A stretch of DNA of 64,000 nt from Mycobacterium sp. ITM-2016-00316 (GTDB lineage Bacteria; Actinomycetota; Actinomycetes; Mycobacteriales; Mycobacteriaceae). The notes under the pieces were generated by a model that saw only the letters and a program-made list of their open reading frames with translations, did no database searches and was not told the origin of the DNA. The stretch lies in NCBI RefSeq assembly GCF_002968335.2, contig NZ_CP134398.1, forward strand, positions 2,666,001-2,730,000, given 5' to 3'. Positions 1 through 8,660 of this stretch are shown piece after piece; position 1 is the first letter of the stretch, and every line of letters starts with the position of its first letter. Position numbers and translations under genes: made by a program.

Positions 1-798
1 AAGTACGCCGAGCCGAGGATCGCGCATCGCAACCTGGAGACCCTGCTGGCGGCGACCCTGGAATCCACCCTGCTCGATACCGAGGGGCTGGGGGACTTCG
101 CGGAGAGTGCCTACACGGTGCTCGACGACCTGGCCGCGCGGGCGCAGCGGGCCTATGCCGAACTGGTGCATGAGACACCGGGATTCGTGCAGTACTTCAA
201 GGAATCGACACCGGTCAGTGAGATCGGGGCGCTCAACATCGGCAGTCGCCCGACCTCGCGCAAACCCACCACCGCCATCTCGGATCTGCGGGCGATTCCC
301 TGGGTGCTGGCCTGGAGCCAGTCGAGGGTGATGCTGCCCGGCTGGTACGGCACCGGTACCGCGTTCGAGGAGTACATCGCCGGCGACGACGCCAAGCTGG
401 ACACGCTGCGCGACCTGTATGAGCGCTGGCCGTTCTTCCGGACGGTGCTGTCCAATATGGCTCAGGTGCTGGCAAAATCGGATCTCGGCCTGGCCGCCCG
501 ATATGCCGAACTGGTTGCCGACGAGGATCTGCGGGCCCGGGTGTTCGACAAGATCGTTGCCGAACACGAGCGCACGGTGCGGATCCACGGGCTGATCACC
601 GGCCAGGATGACCTGCTGGCCGACAACCCGGCGCTGGCCCGGTCGGTGTTCAACCGGTTCCCCTACCTGGAGCCGCTGAACCACCTGCAGGTCGAACTGC
701 TGCGCCGGTTCCGGTCCGGTGACGAGGACGAACTCGTGCAGCGTGGCATCCTGCTGACCATGAGCGGGCTGGCCAGCGCGCTGCGAAACTCCGGCTGA
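1..798 (+). CDS. ppc: Phosphoenolpyruvate carboxylase, C-terminal part
   Basis: Partial gene, open at the left edge of the window; 265 C-terminal residues are present in frame 1. The enzyme carboxylates phosphoenolpyruvate to oxaloacetate in the cytoplasm, refilling the TCA cycle. Family signatures are visible: GALNIGSRP (the conserved IGSRP loop), [13 protein letters not shown], the aromatic [10 protein letters not shown] segment, and a C-terminus ending NSG, close to the invariant NTG that closes the active site in most PEPCs. Its position next to pgl-opcA-zwf-tal-tkt matches mycobacterial synteny. The stop codon lies 3 bases before the convergent monooxygenase stop. Identification is firm; only the N-terminal two thirds are missing. 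Confidence 0.97.
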   Translation, partial: KYAEPRIAHRNLETLLAATLESTLLDTEGLGDFAESAYTVLDDLAARAQRAYAELVHETPGFVQYFKESTPVSEIGALNIGSRPTSRKPTTAISDLRAIPWVLAWSQSRVMLPGWYGTGTAFEEYIAGDDAKLDTLRDLYERWPFFRTVLSNMAQVLAKSDLGLAARYAELVADEDLRARVFDKIVAEHERTVRIHGLITGQDDLLADNPALARSVFNRFPYLEPLNHLQVELLRRFRSGDEDELVQRGILLTMSGLASALRNSG

Positions 799-801
799 GG
801 G

Positions 802-1920
802 CTACCCGGCAAACAGGTCGATCAGGCCGAGGGGTGCCCGCTCACCCAGGCACAGGTCGAGGGTCTCGTGCGCTTCCGCGGCGACCGCCGCGCTGCGGGT
901 GAAGAGTCGGTCTTCATAGGCGGCGAGCGCGTCCTCAGCCGCTCCGGGATGCGCGGCGATCGCCGCGGCGAGTTCGGCGCCGTCGAGCATCGCTAAGTTC
1001 GCGCCGTCACCGGATGGCGGCATCAGATGCGCGGCGTCGCCCAGGAGAGTCACCCCCGGGACCCGGTCCCAGCGGTGTCCGTTCGGAAGGGTGTAGACCA
1101 TCCGTGGCATCGGCGCAGTTTCGCCGGCGGTGATCAGCGCGGTGAGTTCTGGTGCCCACCCGTGTAATTCGGCAGCCACCCGGGACACCGCGACGCCGGC
1201 GTCGGCGAAATCGATGGCGTCGACCCACTCTGCGGCACGTTTCAGCAGGACATAGGTGTGGATGACATCGCCCGCCTCGCGGTGCGCGACGACACCCTGT
1301 CCCGGGCTGAGCGAATACATGGCGCCGCCGCCGACCGCGCCGGCCACCATGGGGTGCCGCGCGTCGACGTCATGCAGGTACGTCTCGACGAACACCGCGC
1401 CGACGTACTCGGGCGTCGCGTCGGACACCAGCGGCCGGATCCTCGACCAGGCGCCGTCGGCCCCGACGAGCAGATCCGTCGCGGCGGCGGAGCCGTCCTC
1501 GAAGGACAACTCGTGACGACCATCACCGAGCGGCCGGGCCCCGGTGACCTTGCGTCCCCACTGCACCGTGCCGGCGGGCAGTGCGTCGAGCAGAATCCGG
1601 CGGAGGTCACCGCGCAGCACCTCCGGGCGTACCCCGGTGCCGTCGTCGGGAATGTCGAGCAGCACCGCCCCGTGCCGGTCGAGGATTCTTGTCGCCTCGC
1701 CGCCGCGATGGATGATCGTCTGGAACTCATCGGTGAGCCCCGCCATGGCGAGCGCGAGCTGCCCGTCGTGCTCGTGGATGTCGAGCTGGCCGCCCTGTGT
1801 GCGCGCGGCCGGTGAGGGATCCGAGTCGTAGACCGTCGCGGCGATGCCGTGGACGTGCAGCACCCGGGCGAGGGTGAGACCGCCGAGGCCGGCGCCGACG
1901 ATGGTGACGGGTGCCTGCAT
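802..1920 (-). CDS. TetX-like FAD-dependent monooxygenase
   Basis: 372-residue group A flavoprotein hydroxylase. Seen: GAGLGGL dinucleotide-binding loop at residues 9-15, QGGQLDIHEHDGQLAL at 42-57 (very like the TetX substrate-side segment), RPEVLRGDLRR near 98-108, GADGAWSR at 153-160, and the FAD ribityl motif GDAAHLMPPSGDGANLA at 294-310. These are the landmarks of TetX-type tetracycline-degrading monooxygenases and their soil homologues, which use NADPH and O2 to hydroxylate polycyclic aromatics. The start ATG has an AAGGA Shine-Dalgarno. It is transcribed divergently from a TetR regulator across tandem operators, so it is probably inducible. The real substrate is unknown; drug inactivation is only one possibility. 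Confidence 0.85.
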   Translation of the reverse strand: MQAPVTIVGAGLGGLTLARVLHVHGIAATVYDSDPSPAARTQGGQLDIHEHDGQLALAMAGLTDEFQTIIHRGGEATRILDRHGAVLLDIPDDGTGVRPEVLRGDLRRILLDALPAGTVQWGRKVTGARPLGDGRHELSFEDGSAAATDLLVGADGAWSRIRPLVSDATPEYVGAVFVETYLHDVDARHPMVAGAVGGGAMYSLSPGQGVVAHREAGDVIHTYVLLKRAAEWVDAIDFADAGVAVSRVAAELHGWAPELTALITAGETAPMPRMVYTLPNGHRWDRVPGVTLLGDAAHLMPPSGDGANLAMLDGAELAAAIAAHPGAAEDALAAYEDRLFTRSAAVAAEAHETLDLCLGERAPLGLIDLFAG

Positions 1921-1939
1921 GATGTTCCTTCCCGAACGA

Positions 1940-1980
1940 CTGGAACGCTGTTCCAGTGATTATCATGGAACAACGTTCCA
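1940..1980. promoter_or_regulatory. Tandem TetR-type operators
   Basis: Two perfect inverted repeats share one motif. Site 1 at 1940-1956 reads CTGGAACGCTGTTCCAG (arms 7, spacer 3). Site 2 at 1966-1980 reads TGGAACAACGTTCCA (arms 6, spacer 3). Their centres are 25 bases apart, and they fill the short space between the divergent monooxygenase and tetR genes. They are the likely binding sites of the adjacent regulator, controlling both genes. Confidence 0.8.
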
Positions 1981-1999
1981 GTTGTGTCAAAATGGCGGG

Positions 2000-2653
2000 A
2001 TGGCAGGCAAGGGGCGCGCGGATGCGCTGTCGAAGCAGCGGATCATCGAGAACGCAATCGAGATCCTGGACGCCGACGGACAGGACGCGCTGACGTTCCG
2101 TGCGCTCGCCGCCCGCCTCTCCACCGGGAGCGGGGCCATTTACTGGCACGTCGCGAACAAGGACGACCTGCTGGAGGCAACCACCGAGGACGTGATCGCC
2201 CGTGCGTTGGCGGGGGTGGGCGGCACGGAGCCGCGGCGGGTGATCCGCGATATCGCCATCCGGGTCTTCGACGCCATCGACACGCGCCCGTGGGTGGGTA
2301 CCCAACTGGCGCGCAAACCGTGGCAGTCGGCCATGCTGCGGATCTTCGAGGGCATCGGCGGTCAGTTCCAGGCCATGGGCATACCCGAACCGGAGCAGTT
2401 CGACTGCGCGTCCGCGCTCGTCGGATACATCCTGGGGCTCGCCGCGCAGTACTCATCGGTCGCCGGACTGCGCCCCGGCGAAACGGATCGATCGGCGTTC
2501 CTGGATACCGTTGCGGCGCAATGGACACGGCAGGATCCCGACGACTACCCGTTCGTGCACCGGATCGCGGCCCAACTGCGCGAGCATGACGATCGCGAGC
2601 AGTTCCTCTTCGGCATCGACCTGATCCTGGCCAGCGTCCGGACGGAGCGTTAG
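2000..2653 (+). CDS. TetR family transcriptional regulator
   Basis: 217 residues from the ATG at 2000; an upstream extension of the frame runs through the operators and is not credible. The N-terminal HTH spans about residues 10-55, with the recognition segment GSGAIYWHVANKDDLLEA, whose YWHV..K..L core resembles that of TetR itself. The C-terminal half is the variable helical ligand and dimer domain. It is divergent from the TetX-like monooxygenase with two palindromes between them, so it most likely represses that gene and itself until a substrate-like ligand binds. The 3' end overlaps the convergent coiled-coil gene by 4 bases. The ligand cannot be read from the sequence. Confidence 0.88.
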   Translation: MAGKGRADALSKQRIIENAIEILDADGQDALTFRALAARLSTGSGAIYWHVANKDDLLEATTEDVIARALAGVGGTEPRRVIRDIAIRVFDAIDTRPWVGTQLARKPWQSAMLRIFEGIGGQFQAMGIPEPEQFDCASALVGYILGLAAQYSSVAGLRPGETDRSAFLDTVAAQWTRQDPDDYPFVHRIAAQLREHDDREQFLFGIDLILASVRTER

Positions 2654-3021
2654 AGCCGGGCCACCCGGCGAACCTGGGAGACGGCGCCGCGGATCGCACT
2701 CTCCACGGTGGCCAGCGGTGACGCGACGGCCTCGCCGATCTCGACGATGGCCTCCACCCGGGACACGATCTGCTCGAGCCGATCCACCATGGCGATCAGT
2801 CGCGGTGCCAGTTCGTCGATGCTGGTGATGGTCTTGTTGAACCGGTCGAGGGTGACGTCGAGGTCGCCGATCGAATGGTTCAGCGTGACCACCGTGCGGT
2901 CGAGGTCGGTGAGCAGTGTTTCCACCTGGACGACGGTGGCGTCGGCGTTCAGCGCCGCCTGCGTCAGCGTCTTGATGCGCCGCGTCGCCGGACGGGTACG
3001 GCCGTCGCCTTTGTCTGCCAT
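2650..3021 (-). CDS. Small predicted coiled-coil protein
   Basis: 123 residues from the ATG at 3021. No enzymatic motif is visible. After a basic N-terminus (residues 1-20, several Arg/Lys) comes a long run of heptad-like Leu/Val/Ile spacing from about 25 to 95, for example VETLLTDLDRTVVTLNHSIG and LIAMVDRLEQIVSRVEAI. This suggests an extended helical hairpin or coiled coil, possibly peripheral to the membrane. A short amphipathic C-terminus follows. I do not recognise a named family. Convergent overlap with tetR (4 bases) suggests tight packing of a real gene. Function unknown. Confidence 0.6.
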   Translation of the reverse strand: MADKGDGRTRPATRRIKTLTQAALNADATVVQVETLLTDLDRTVVTLNHSIGDLDVTLDRFNKTITSIDELAPRLIAMVDRLEQIVSRVEAIVEIGEAVASPLATVESAIRGAVSQVRRVARL

Positions 3022-3077
3022 GGGGTCAGTATGGCGGCCCAGGGAACCAAAACGCGCCAAGGTGCGTCTGATCTTGT

Positions 3078-3209
3078 ATGGCGAACTTCTGTGACGGAAG
3101 CCCGCGGCTGCGTCCCGACGCCGGTTCGGCCCGGGCGGTCGCCGACTATCTGGCCGGCTACGGCGAGGCGCTGGCCGACCAGTGCCCAGAACTCCAGCCC
3201 GACGAGTGA
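3078..3209 (+). CDS. Possible small protein, 43 residues
   Basis: An ATG at 3078 opens a 43-codon frame ending at TGA 3207-3209, just 13 bases before the next gene. The predicted product is acidic, with ALADQCPELQPDE at the C-terminus and two cysteines (C5, C37). There is no clear Shine-Dalgarno, though the frame has codon usage like its neighbours. It could be a genuine mycobacterial small protein or chance. Proximity to the PLP-enzyme gene would allow cotranscription. Low confidence. Confidence 0.3.
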   Translation: MANFCDGSPRLRPDAGSARAVADYLAGYGEALADQCPELQPDE

Positions 3210-3222
3210 GAACTCTGCTTGA

Positions 3223-4308
3223 ATGGCGACGGTGCTGACGCGACCGCTCGGTGTCGAAACACCGGCCTTGGTGGTCGATCTCGGGCGGCTGAAGGCCAAC
3301 GTGACGGCGATGGCGGAAAGTACACGCGCCAAGGCGGTCGATCTGCGGCCGCATGCCAAAACGCACAAGAGCATCCAGATCGCCGAGCTCCAGATGGCGG
3401 CGGGCGCGGTCGGCATCACCGTTGCGACGGTCTCGGAAGCGGAGGCATTCGCCCGTCACGGGATCGACGACATCTTCATCGCCTACCCGGTGGTGCCGGT
3501 CGGCGCCAAAGCGCGGCGATTCCGCGAACTCGCCGAGGGCGTTCGGCTCCGTGTCGGGGTCGAGAGTGCCGCGGGTGCCGCGGCCATCGCCGAGGCGTCC
3601 GGGGGCACAGATGTCTCGGTGTTGATCGAGATCGACAGCGGGCAGCACCGGACCGGGGTGCGGGCGCCGGACGCGGCCGCGCTCGCCGCGCAGTGCCGGC
3701 GAGTGGGTGTGAGCGTCGCCGGTGTCTTCACCCACGGCGGCCACGCGTACGCGGGCCCCGATGCACCGCACGCCGCCGGGACCGACGAGGGATATCACCT
3801 GGAATACGCGGCCCGCGCGCTGAATGACGCGGGTTTCGCCGTCTCGGTGGTGAGCGCGGGATCGACACCCACCTGGCGTGCCGCCCGCCCACCCGTCGTC
3901 ACCGAGGAGCGCCCGGGGACTTACGTGTTCGGGGACCGTCAACAGGTCGCGCTGGACGCCCAGCGGCAAGACGGCTGCGCCGCCTGGATCGCGGCCACTG
4001 TGGTCAGTGCACGCGAAGGGCGGGTGGTCATCGATGCCGGATCGAAAGCGCTCACCGGTGAGCGGCCGAGCTGGCTGGATGGCTTCGGAATCGTCCCCGA
4101 GCTGGGAAATGCGGTCGTCACCCGGGTTTCGGAGCATCACGGCATGCTCGACGACGTCGACATCTCGGGCCTCGCCGTCGGCGACATGGTTTCCGTGCTG
4201 CCCAATCACATCTGCACGGCCGTGAACTTGTTCGACGAGTACGTCGTCGTCGACGACGGTCAGGTGATCGACCGGTGGCAGCTGGTCGCCCGGGGCAGGA
4301 ACGCCTAG
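3223..4308 (+). CDS. D-threonine aldolase / D-serine dehydratase-like PLP enzyme
   Basis: 361 residues, fold type III (alanine racemase N-domain) PLP enzyme. The cofactor lysine lies in LRPHAKTHKS (residues 41-50). The C-terminal metal-binding motif of eukaryotic-type D-serine dehydratases and D-threonine aldolases is present as HIC at 329-331. Family members cleave D-threonine to glycine and acetaldehyde, or eliminate D-serine to pyruvate and ammonia, with PLP and a divalent metal. Residues 160-230 hold the usual GVFTHGGHAY and SAGSTPTW segments. It stands alone, converging on pgl with a 2-base gap. The exact D-amino acid cannot be decided by eye. Confidence 0.85.
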   Translation: MATVLTRPLGVETPALVVDLGRLKANVTAMAESTRAKAVDLRPHAKTHKSIQIAELQMAAGAVGITVATVSEAEAFARHGIDDIFIAYPVVPVGAKARRFRELAEGVRLRVGVESAAGAAAIAEASGGTDVSVLIEIDSGQHRTGVRAPDAAALAAQCRRVGVSVAGVFTHGGHAYAGPDAPHAAGTDEGYHLEYAARALNDAGFAVSVVSAGSTPTWRAARPPVVTEERPGTYVFGDRQQVALDAQRQDGCAAWIAATVVSAREGRVVIDAGSKALTGERPSWLDGFGIVPELGNAVVTRVSEHHGMLDDVDISGLAVGDMVSVLPNHICTAVNLFDEYVVVDDGQVIDRWQLVARGRNA

Positions 4309-4310
4309 GT

Positions 4311-5030
4311 TCAGCCCGGCAGCTTGCTCGCCGCGGCCTTGTCCAGCAGCCACACGGTGGCCTCCCGGCCGACCGCGCCCGCCGCGGGGATGTCGACAGC
4401 CGCGGCACCGCCGATCGCGGCCGCGGCCGCCTCGGCCTTCTCGGCTCCGGCCACCACCAGCCACACCTCACGGGCCCGGCGCACCGCGGGCAGCGTCAGC
4501 GTGATGCGGCGCGGCGGAGGCTTGGGGGATTCGGTGACGGCGATCACCAGCCGTGAGTCCTCGCGCACCGCGTCGGTGTCGGGGAACAGCGAATTGATGT
4601 GGCCCTCGCCGCCCATCCCGAGCAGGTGCACATCGAACTCCTCGGGCAGCAGTTTCTCGTAGGCCTGCGCCGCTGCCTCGATATCGTCGCCGAACTCCCC
4701 GTCGCTGGCCGCCATCTCGTGCACATTCGCCGACGGGATGGAGATGGTCTCCAGCAGCGCCTCGCGGGCTTGGCGGTAGTTGCGGTCGGCGTCCTCGGCG
4801 GGCACGAAGCGTTCATCGCCCCAGAACAGCTGCACCTTGGACCAGTCGACATCGGGGGCATAGGCCGCGACATGGCGCAACAGTGCGATCCCGACGGTGC
4901 CACCGGTGAGCACGACCACCGCGTGTCCGCGGCCGGCGATCGCCGAGGTGATGGCACCGACCAGCCGGGCTCCGGCTGCCGCGGCGAGTTCCCCGGCGTC
5001 GACGTAGGTCTCGATCACCTGTTCAGACAT
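4311..5030 (-). CDS. pgl: 6-phosphogluconolactonase
   Basis: 239 residues. Hydrolyses 6-phosphogluconolactone, the product of Zwf, to 6-phosphogluconate in the oxidative pentose phosphate pathway. Seen: the [11 protein letters not shown] phosphate loop near residue 40, [17 protein letters not shown] near 70-85 (the conserved WGDER of the family), and [13 protein letters not shown] near 138-150, the catalytic-region motif. Last gene of the leftward tkt-tal-zwf-opcA-pgl operon; its start overlaps the end of opcA by 8 bases, indicating translational coupling. Confidence 0.95.
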   Translation of the reverse strand: MSEQVIETYVDAGELAAAAGARLVGAITSAIAGRGHAVVVLTGGTVGIALLRHVAAYAPDVDWSKVQLFWGDERFVPAEDADRNYRQAREALLETISIPSANVHEMAASDGEFGDDIEAAAQAYEKLLPEEFDVHLLGMGGEGHINSLFPDTDAVREDSRLVIAVTESPKPPPRRITLTLPAVRRAREVWLVVAGAEKAEAAAAAIGGAAAVDIPAAGAVGREATVWLLDKAAASKLPG

Positions 5031-5934
5031 AAGTCACCTTGTCGATTCCGCGCAACGCTTCCAAGTAGATCTCATCGGCATCCAGGCGCCGCATGTCTTC
5101 GGCCAGGCAGTCGCGGGTCTCCCTGCGGGCCAACGGAATCTGGGCATCCGGCTTGCCGGTGCGGGTGAGCGTCGCGGTCACCCCTTCCTGGGGGCGGCTC
5201 AGGGTGATCGTCTCGCTGGGCCGGGTCAGTTCGATCTTCAGCTCGCCGACCGCGCGGGTGACGGGGCAGTCCAGCCGGCCGACCAGCCAGCCGGCCAGGA
5301 TGTCGAGCGCAGGCTCTTCCCTCAGACCGGACACCACCACCTCGGTGATCGGCTCGTGCGGTGCCTGATCCACCGCGGCGGTCAGCAGGGCGCGCCAGTA
5401 GGTGATCCGGCTCCAGGCCAGGTCGGTGTCACCGGCGGTGTATCCGGCCAGCCTGCTCTTGATGCAGGCCAACGGGTTCTCGCCGTTGGTGGCGTCGGTG
5501 ATCCGGCGGATCGCCAAGCGGCCCAGCGGATCCTGCGCGGGTACCTCGGGCGCGAGATCCGGCCACCAGGTCACCACCGGGGTGTCGGGCAGCAGGAACG
5601 GGGTGACGACGCTGCTGGCGTGGTTGGCCAGCGGTCCGGACAGTCGCAGCACCACGACCTCATTGGCCCCGGCATCGCTGCCGACCCGCAGCTGGGCGTC
5701 GAGGCGGGCCTCGGTGCTCAGCCGGTCCCCGGGGATCACCACGATGACGCGGCAGGGGTGCTCGCGGCTGGCGGCGTTGGCCGCCTCGATCGAATCCTCC
5801 AGGATCGCTTCGGTATCCGGGGCGATCACCAGCGTGAGCACCCGGCCCAGCGTGATCGCACCGCCCTCCTCGCGCAGGGCGACGATCTTCTTGTTGATGG
5901 CACCGGTGTTGGTGTCCGGCAGGTCGATGATCAT
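5023..5934 (-). CDS. opcA: Glucose-6-phosphate dehydrogenase assembly protein OpcA
   Basis: 303 residues from ATG at 5934 ([17 protein letters not shown]); the frame is open further upstream but that part overlaps the zwf end and lacks family character. OpcA binds and activates glucose-6-phosphate dehydrogenase in cyanobacteria and actinobacteria; it has no catalytic site of its own. The characteristic [19 protein letters not shown] segment is near residue 130-150, and [18 protein letters not shown] follows near 220. It lies directly between zwf and pgl, as in other mycobacteria, with an 8-base overlap into pgl. Confidence 0.95.
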   Translation of the reverse strand: MIIDLPDTNTGAINKKIVALREEGGAITLGRVLTLVIAPDTEAILEDSIEAANAASREHPCRVIVVIPGDRLSTEARLDAQLRVGSDAGANEVVVLRLSGPLANHASSVVTPFLLPDTPVVTWWPDLAPEVPAQDPLGRLAIRRITDATNGENPLACIKSRLAGYTAGDTDLAWSRITYWRALLTAAVDQAPHEPITEVVVSGLREEPALDILAGWLVGRLDCPVTRAVGELKIELTRPSETITLSRPQEGVTATLTRTGKPDAQIPLARRETRDCLAEDMRRLDADEIYLEALRGIDKVTYV

Positions 5935-5947
5935 CGGGATCCTCGGT

Positions 5948-5967
5948 TCTCCGCGCGAGCGCTCATC
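5948..5967 (-). repeat. Stop-codon-spanning intergenic repeat copy
   Basis: On the minus strand this 20-mer reads GATGAGCGCTCGCGCGGAGA and spans the zwf stop codon. It differs at only two positions from the 20-mer at 49802-49821, which spans the stop of the DUF58 gene. Both sit between cotranscribed genes, so this looks like a dispersed junction repeat rather than coding conservation. Confidence 0.55.
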
Positions 5968-7504
5968 ACGGTCGCCTCCATTCGCGCCCGGTCCGGTGCA
6001 GCATCTCGAAGGCCGACTCCGGGCCCCAGGTGCCCGACTCGTAGGTATCCGGTGTGCCGTGCGACGCCCAGTACTCCAGCGCGGGATCCAGGATCTTCCA
6101 GGACAATTCGACTTCGGCATTGACCGGGAACAGCGATGGCTCGCCCAGCAGCACGTCCAGGATCAGCCGTTCGTAGGCCTCGGGTGACTCCTCGGCGAAC
6201 GCGGAGCCGTAGGAGAAGTCCATGCTGACATCGCGGACCTCCATGGCGTTGCCGGGCACCTTGGACCCGAACCGCAGGGTGATGCCCTCATCGGGCTGTA
6301 CCCGGATCACCAGCGCGTTCTTGCCCAGCTCTTCGGTCATGGTGGCGTCGAAGGGCAGGTGCGGCGCCCGCTTGAAGACCAGAGCGATCTCGGTGACCCT
6401 GCGGCCCAAGCGCTTTCCGGTGCGCAGGTAGAACGGCACGCCCGCCCACCGGCGGGTGTCGACGTCAACCGTGATGGCCGCGAAGGTTTCGGTGCCGGAG
6501 GTCTTCGAGAATCCTTCCTCGTCGAGCAGTCCGACCACCTTCTCGCCGCCCTGCCAGCCCGCCGCGTACTGACCCCGGGAGGTGGTCTCGTCCAGCGGTT
6601 CGGCGAGCCGGCTGGCGCCGAGCACCTTGATCTTCTCGGCCTGCAACTCGGCGGGGGAGAAGTTGACCGGCTCCTCCATCGCGGTGAGTGCGAGCAGCTG
6701 GATCAGGTGGTTCTGGATGACATCGCGCGCGGCGCCGACACCGTCGTAGTACCCACCTCGCCCGCCCAGTCCGATGTCCTCGGCCATGGTGATCTGCACG
6801 TGGTCGACGTAGTGCGCGTTCCAGATCGGCTCGAACATCTCGTTGGCGAACCGCAGCGCCAGGATGTTCTGCACCGTCTCCTTGCCCAGGTAGTGGTCGA
6901 TGCGGAACACCGAGGATTCCGGAAAGACGCTGTTGACCAAGGCGTTGAGCTCCTCGGCGCTGGACAGGTCGTGCCCGAACGGTTTCTCGATGACGACCCG
7001 GCTCCAGGTGTCGCCCGGCTTCTCGGCCAGACCCGACCGCGACAGCTGCTCGAGCACCTGCGGGAATGCCTTCGGCGGGATCGACAGGTAGAACGCGTGA
7101 TTGCCGCCGGTACCGCGTTCGGTGTCCAGGGTGTGCAGGGTCTCTGCGAGCCGTCCGAAGGCCTCGTCATCATCGAAAGCGCCTTGGACGAACCGGAATC
7201 CCTCCGCGAGCCGGTCCCACACCTCTTGGCGGAACGGTGTGCGGGCGTGCTGTTTGACGGCGTCGTAGACGACCTTGGAGAAGTCCTCGTCCGCCCAGTC
7301 GCGCCGGGCGAACCCGACCAGCGCAAAACTCGGCGGCAGCAGACCGCGGTTGGCCAGGTCGTAGATCGCCGGCATCAGTTTCTTGCGGGCCAGGTCTCCG
7401 GTGACCCCGAAGATCACCACCGCACAGGGCCCCGCGATCCGGGGCATGCGCTTGTCGCGTTTGTCCCGCAGCGGGTTACGCCAGGCGGCGGCGGTATCGG
7501 TCAT
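5966..7504 (-). CDS. zwf: Glucose-6-phosphate 1-dehydrogenase
   Basis: 512 residues, the normal length. Oxidises glucose-6-phosphate to 6-phosphogluconolactone, making NADPH (or reduced F420-linked pools indirectly). Seen: nucleotide-binding [14 protein letters not shown] at about 30-43, the signature active-site motif RIDHYLGKE near residue 200 with the catalytic His, and [11 protein letters not shown]. It matches the mycobacterial Zwf2 type. The ATG at 7504 overlaps the tal stop (ATGA), so translation is coupled. Together with tal and tkt it channels carbon through the pentose phosphate pathway. Confidence 0.97.
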   Translation of the reverse strand: MTDTAAAWRNPLRDKRDKRMPRIAGPCAVVIFGVTGDLARKKLMPAIYDLANRGLLPPSFALVGFARRDWADEDFSKVVYDAVKQHARTPFRQEVWDRLAEGFRFVQGAFDDDEAFGRLAETLHTLDTERGTGGNHAFYLSIPPKAFPQVLEQLSRSGLAEKPGDTWSRVVIEKPFGHDLSSAEELNALVNSVFPESSVFRIDHYLGKETVQNILALRFANEMFEPIWNAHYVDHVQITMAEDIGLGGRGGYYDGVGAARDVIQNHLIQLLALTAMEEPVNFSPAELQAEKIKVLGASRLAEPLDETTSRGQYAAGWQGGEKVVGLLDEEGFSKTSGTETFAAITVDVDTRRWAGVPFYLRTGKRLGRRVTEIALVFKRAPHLPFDATMTEELGKNALVIRVQPDEGITLRFGSKVPGNAMEVRDVSMDFSYGSAFAEESPEAYERLILDVLLGEPSLFPVNAEVELSWKILDPALEYWASHGTPDTYESGTWGPESAFEMLHRTGREWRRP

Positions 7505-8616
7505 TTCTTCGCGGCGTCGAGCTGTCCCTGGGTGGCTTCGAGCAACTCGGCCCAGGACTTCTCGAACTTGTCCACACCCTCCTCTTCGAGGAGCTTGAAC
7601 ACATCGTCGAGATCGACACCGACCTCGACCAGTCCGTCGAACACGCCCTGGGCGGCATCGGCGGTTCCGCTGACGGTGTCACCGGTGACCACGCCGTGGT
7701 CGGCGACCGCGTCGAGAGTCTTCTCCGGCATGGTGTTCACCGTGTTCGGCGCCACCAGTTCGGTGACGTAGAGGGTGTCCGAGTAGTCGGGATTCTTGAC
7801 GCCGGTGGATGCCCACAGCGGGCGCTGCGCCCGGGCCCCCGCGCCCTTCAGCGCGGTGAAGCGCTCGCCACCGAACTCTTCTTCGTAGGCGGCGTAGGCG
7901 AGACGGGCATTGGCCACACCGGCCTGACCGCGCAGATCCAGCGCCGCCTGGGTGCCGATCTTGTCCAGCCGGGCATCGATCTCGCTGTCCACCCGGGACA
8001 CGAAGAACGAAGCGACGGAATGGATCTTGGACAGATCGTGACCGGCGTCCTTGGCCTTCTCCAGCCCGCTCAGGTACGCGTCGATCACGGCACGGTGCCG
8101 CTCCACCGAGAAGATCAGCGTCACGTTCACCGAGATGCCCTCGGCGATCACCGCGGTGATGGCGGGCAGACCGGCCAGCGTCGCCGGGATCTTGATGAGC
8201 AGGTTGGGCCGGTCGACGATCTTCCAGAGTTCTTTGGCCTGTTCGACGGTCTTGTCGGTGTCATGCGCCAGGCGCGGGTCGACCTCGATGGACACCCGGC
8301 CGTCGACACCGTCGGAGGCCTCGTACCGCTCGGTGAACAGATCGCAGGCATTGCGGACATCGTCGGTGGTGACGGCCAGAATCGTGGCGTCCACATCCGA
8401 GCCGGTCGCGGCCAGTTCGTTGACCTGCTCGTCATAGGCATTGCCCTTGGACAGGGCGGCCTGGAAGATCGACGGGTTGGTGGTGACGCCGACGACACTC
8501 TTGGTGGCGATCAGCTCGGCGAGGTTGCCGGTCTGCAGGCGTTCACGGGACAAGTCGTCGAGCCAGACGGAGACGCCGGCGGCCGACAGTGCTGCGAGAT
8601 TCGGGTTCTGAGACAT
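7501..8616 (-). CDS. tal: Transaldolase
   Basis: 371 residues, the long actinobacterial transaldolase (TalB subfamily 2). Transfers a dihydroxyacetone unit from sedoheptulose-7-phosphate to glyceraldehyde-3-phosphate. Seen: [10 protein letters not shown] at residues 43-52 and LLIKIPAT at 139-146, where K142 is the expected Schiff-base lysine; [19 protein letters not shown] is near 255-275. It is the second gene of the operon, 44 bases behind tkt and overlapping zwf by 4. Confidence 0.96.
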   Translation of the reverse strand: MSQNPNLAALSAAGVSVWLDDLSRERLQTGNLAELIATKSVVGVTTNPSIFQAALSKGNAYDEQVNELAATGSDVDATILAVTTDDVRNACDLFTERYEASDGVDGRVSIEVDPRLAHDTDKTVEQAKELWKIVDRPNLLIKIPATLAGLPAITAVIAEGISVNVTLIFSVERHRAVIDAYLSGLEKAKDAGHDLSKIHSVASFFVSRVDSEIDARLDKIGTQAALDLRGQAGVANARLAYAAYEEEFGGERFTALKGAGARAQRPLWASTGVKNPDYSDTLYVTELVAPNTVNTMPEKTLDAVADHGVVTGDTVSGTADAAQGVFDGLVEVGVDLDDVFKLLEEEGVDKFEKSWAELLEATQGQLDAAKK

Positions 8617-8660
8617 GATGTTTGGCCTTACTCCCTAGTTGTCTTCCGACCGCTGGGCGG

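Noticed and set aside
1844..1999. N-terminal extension of the TetR gene
   Set aside because: It would translate through the tandem operators and the divergent promoter. The ATG at 2000 begins the conserved HTH region at the right distance.
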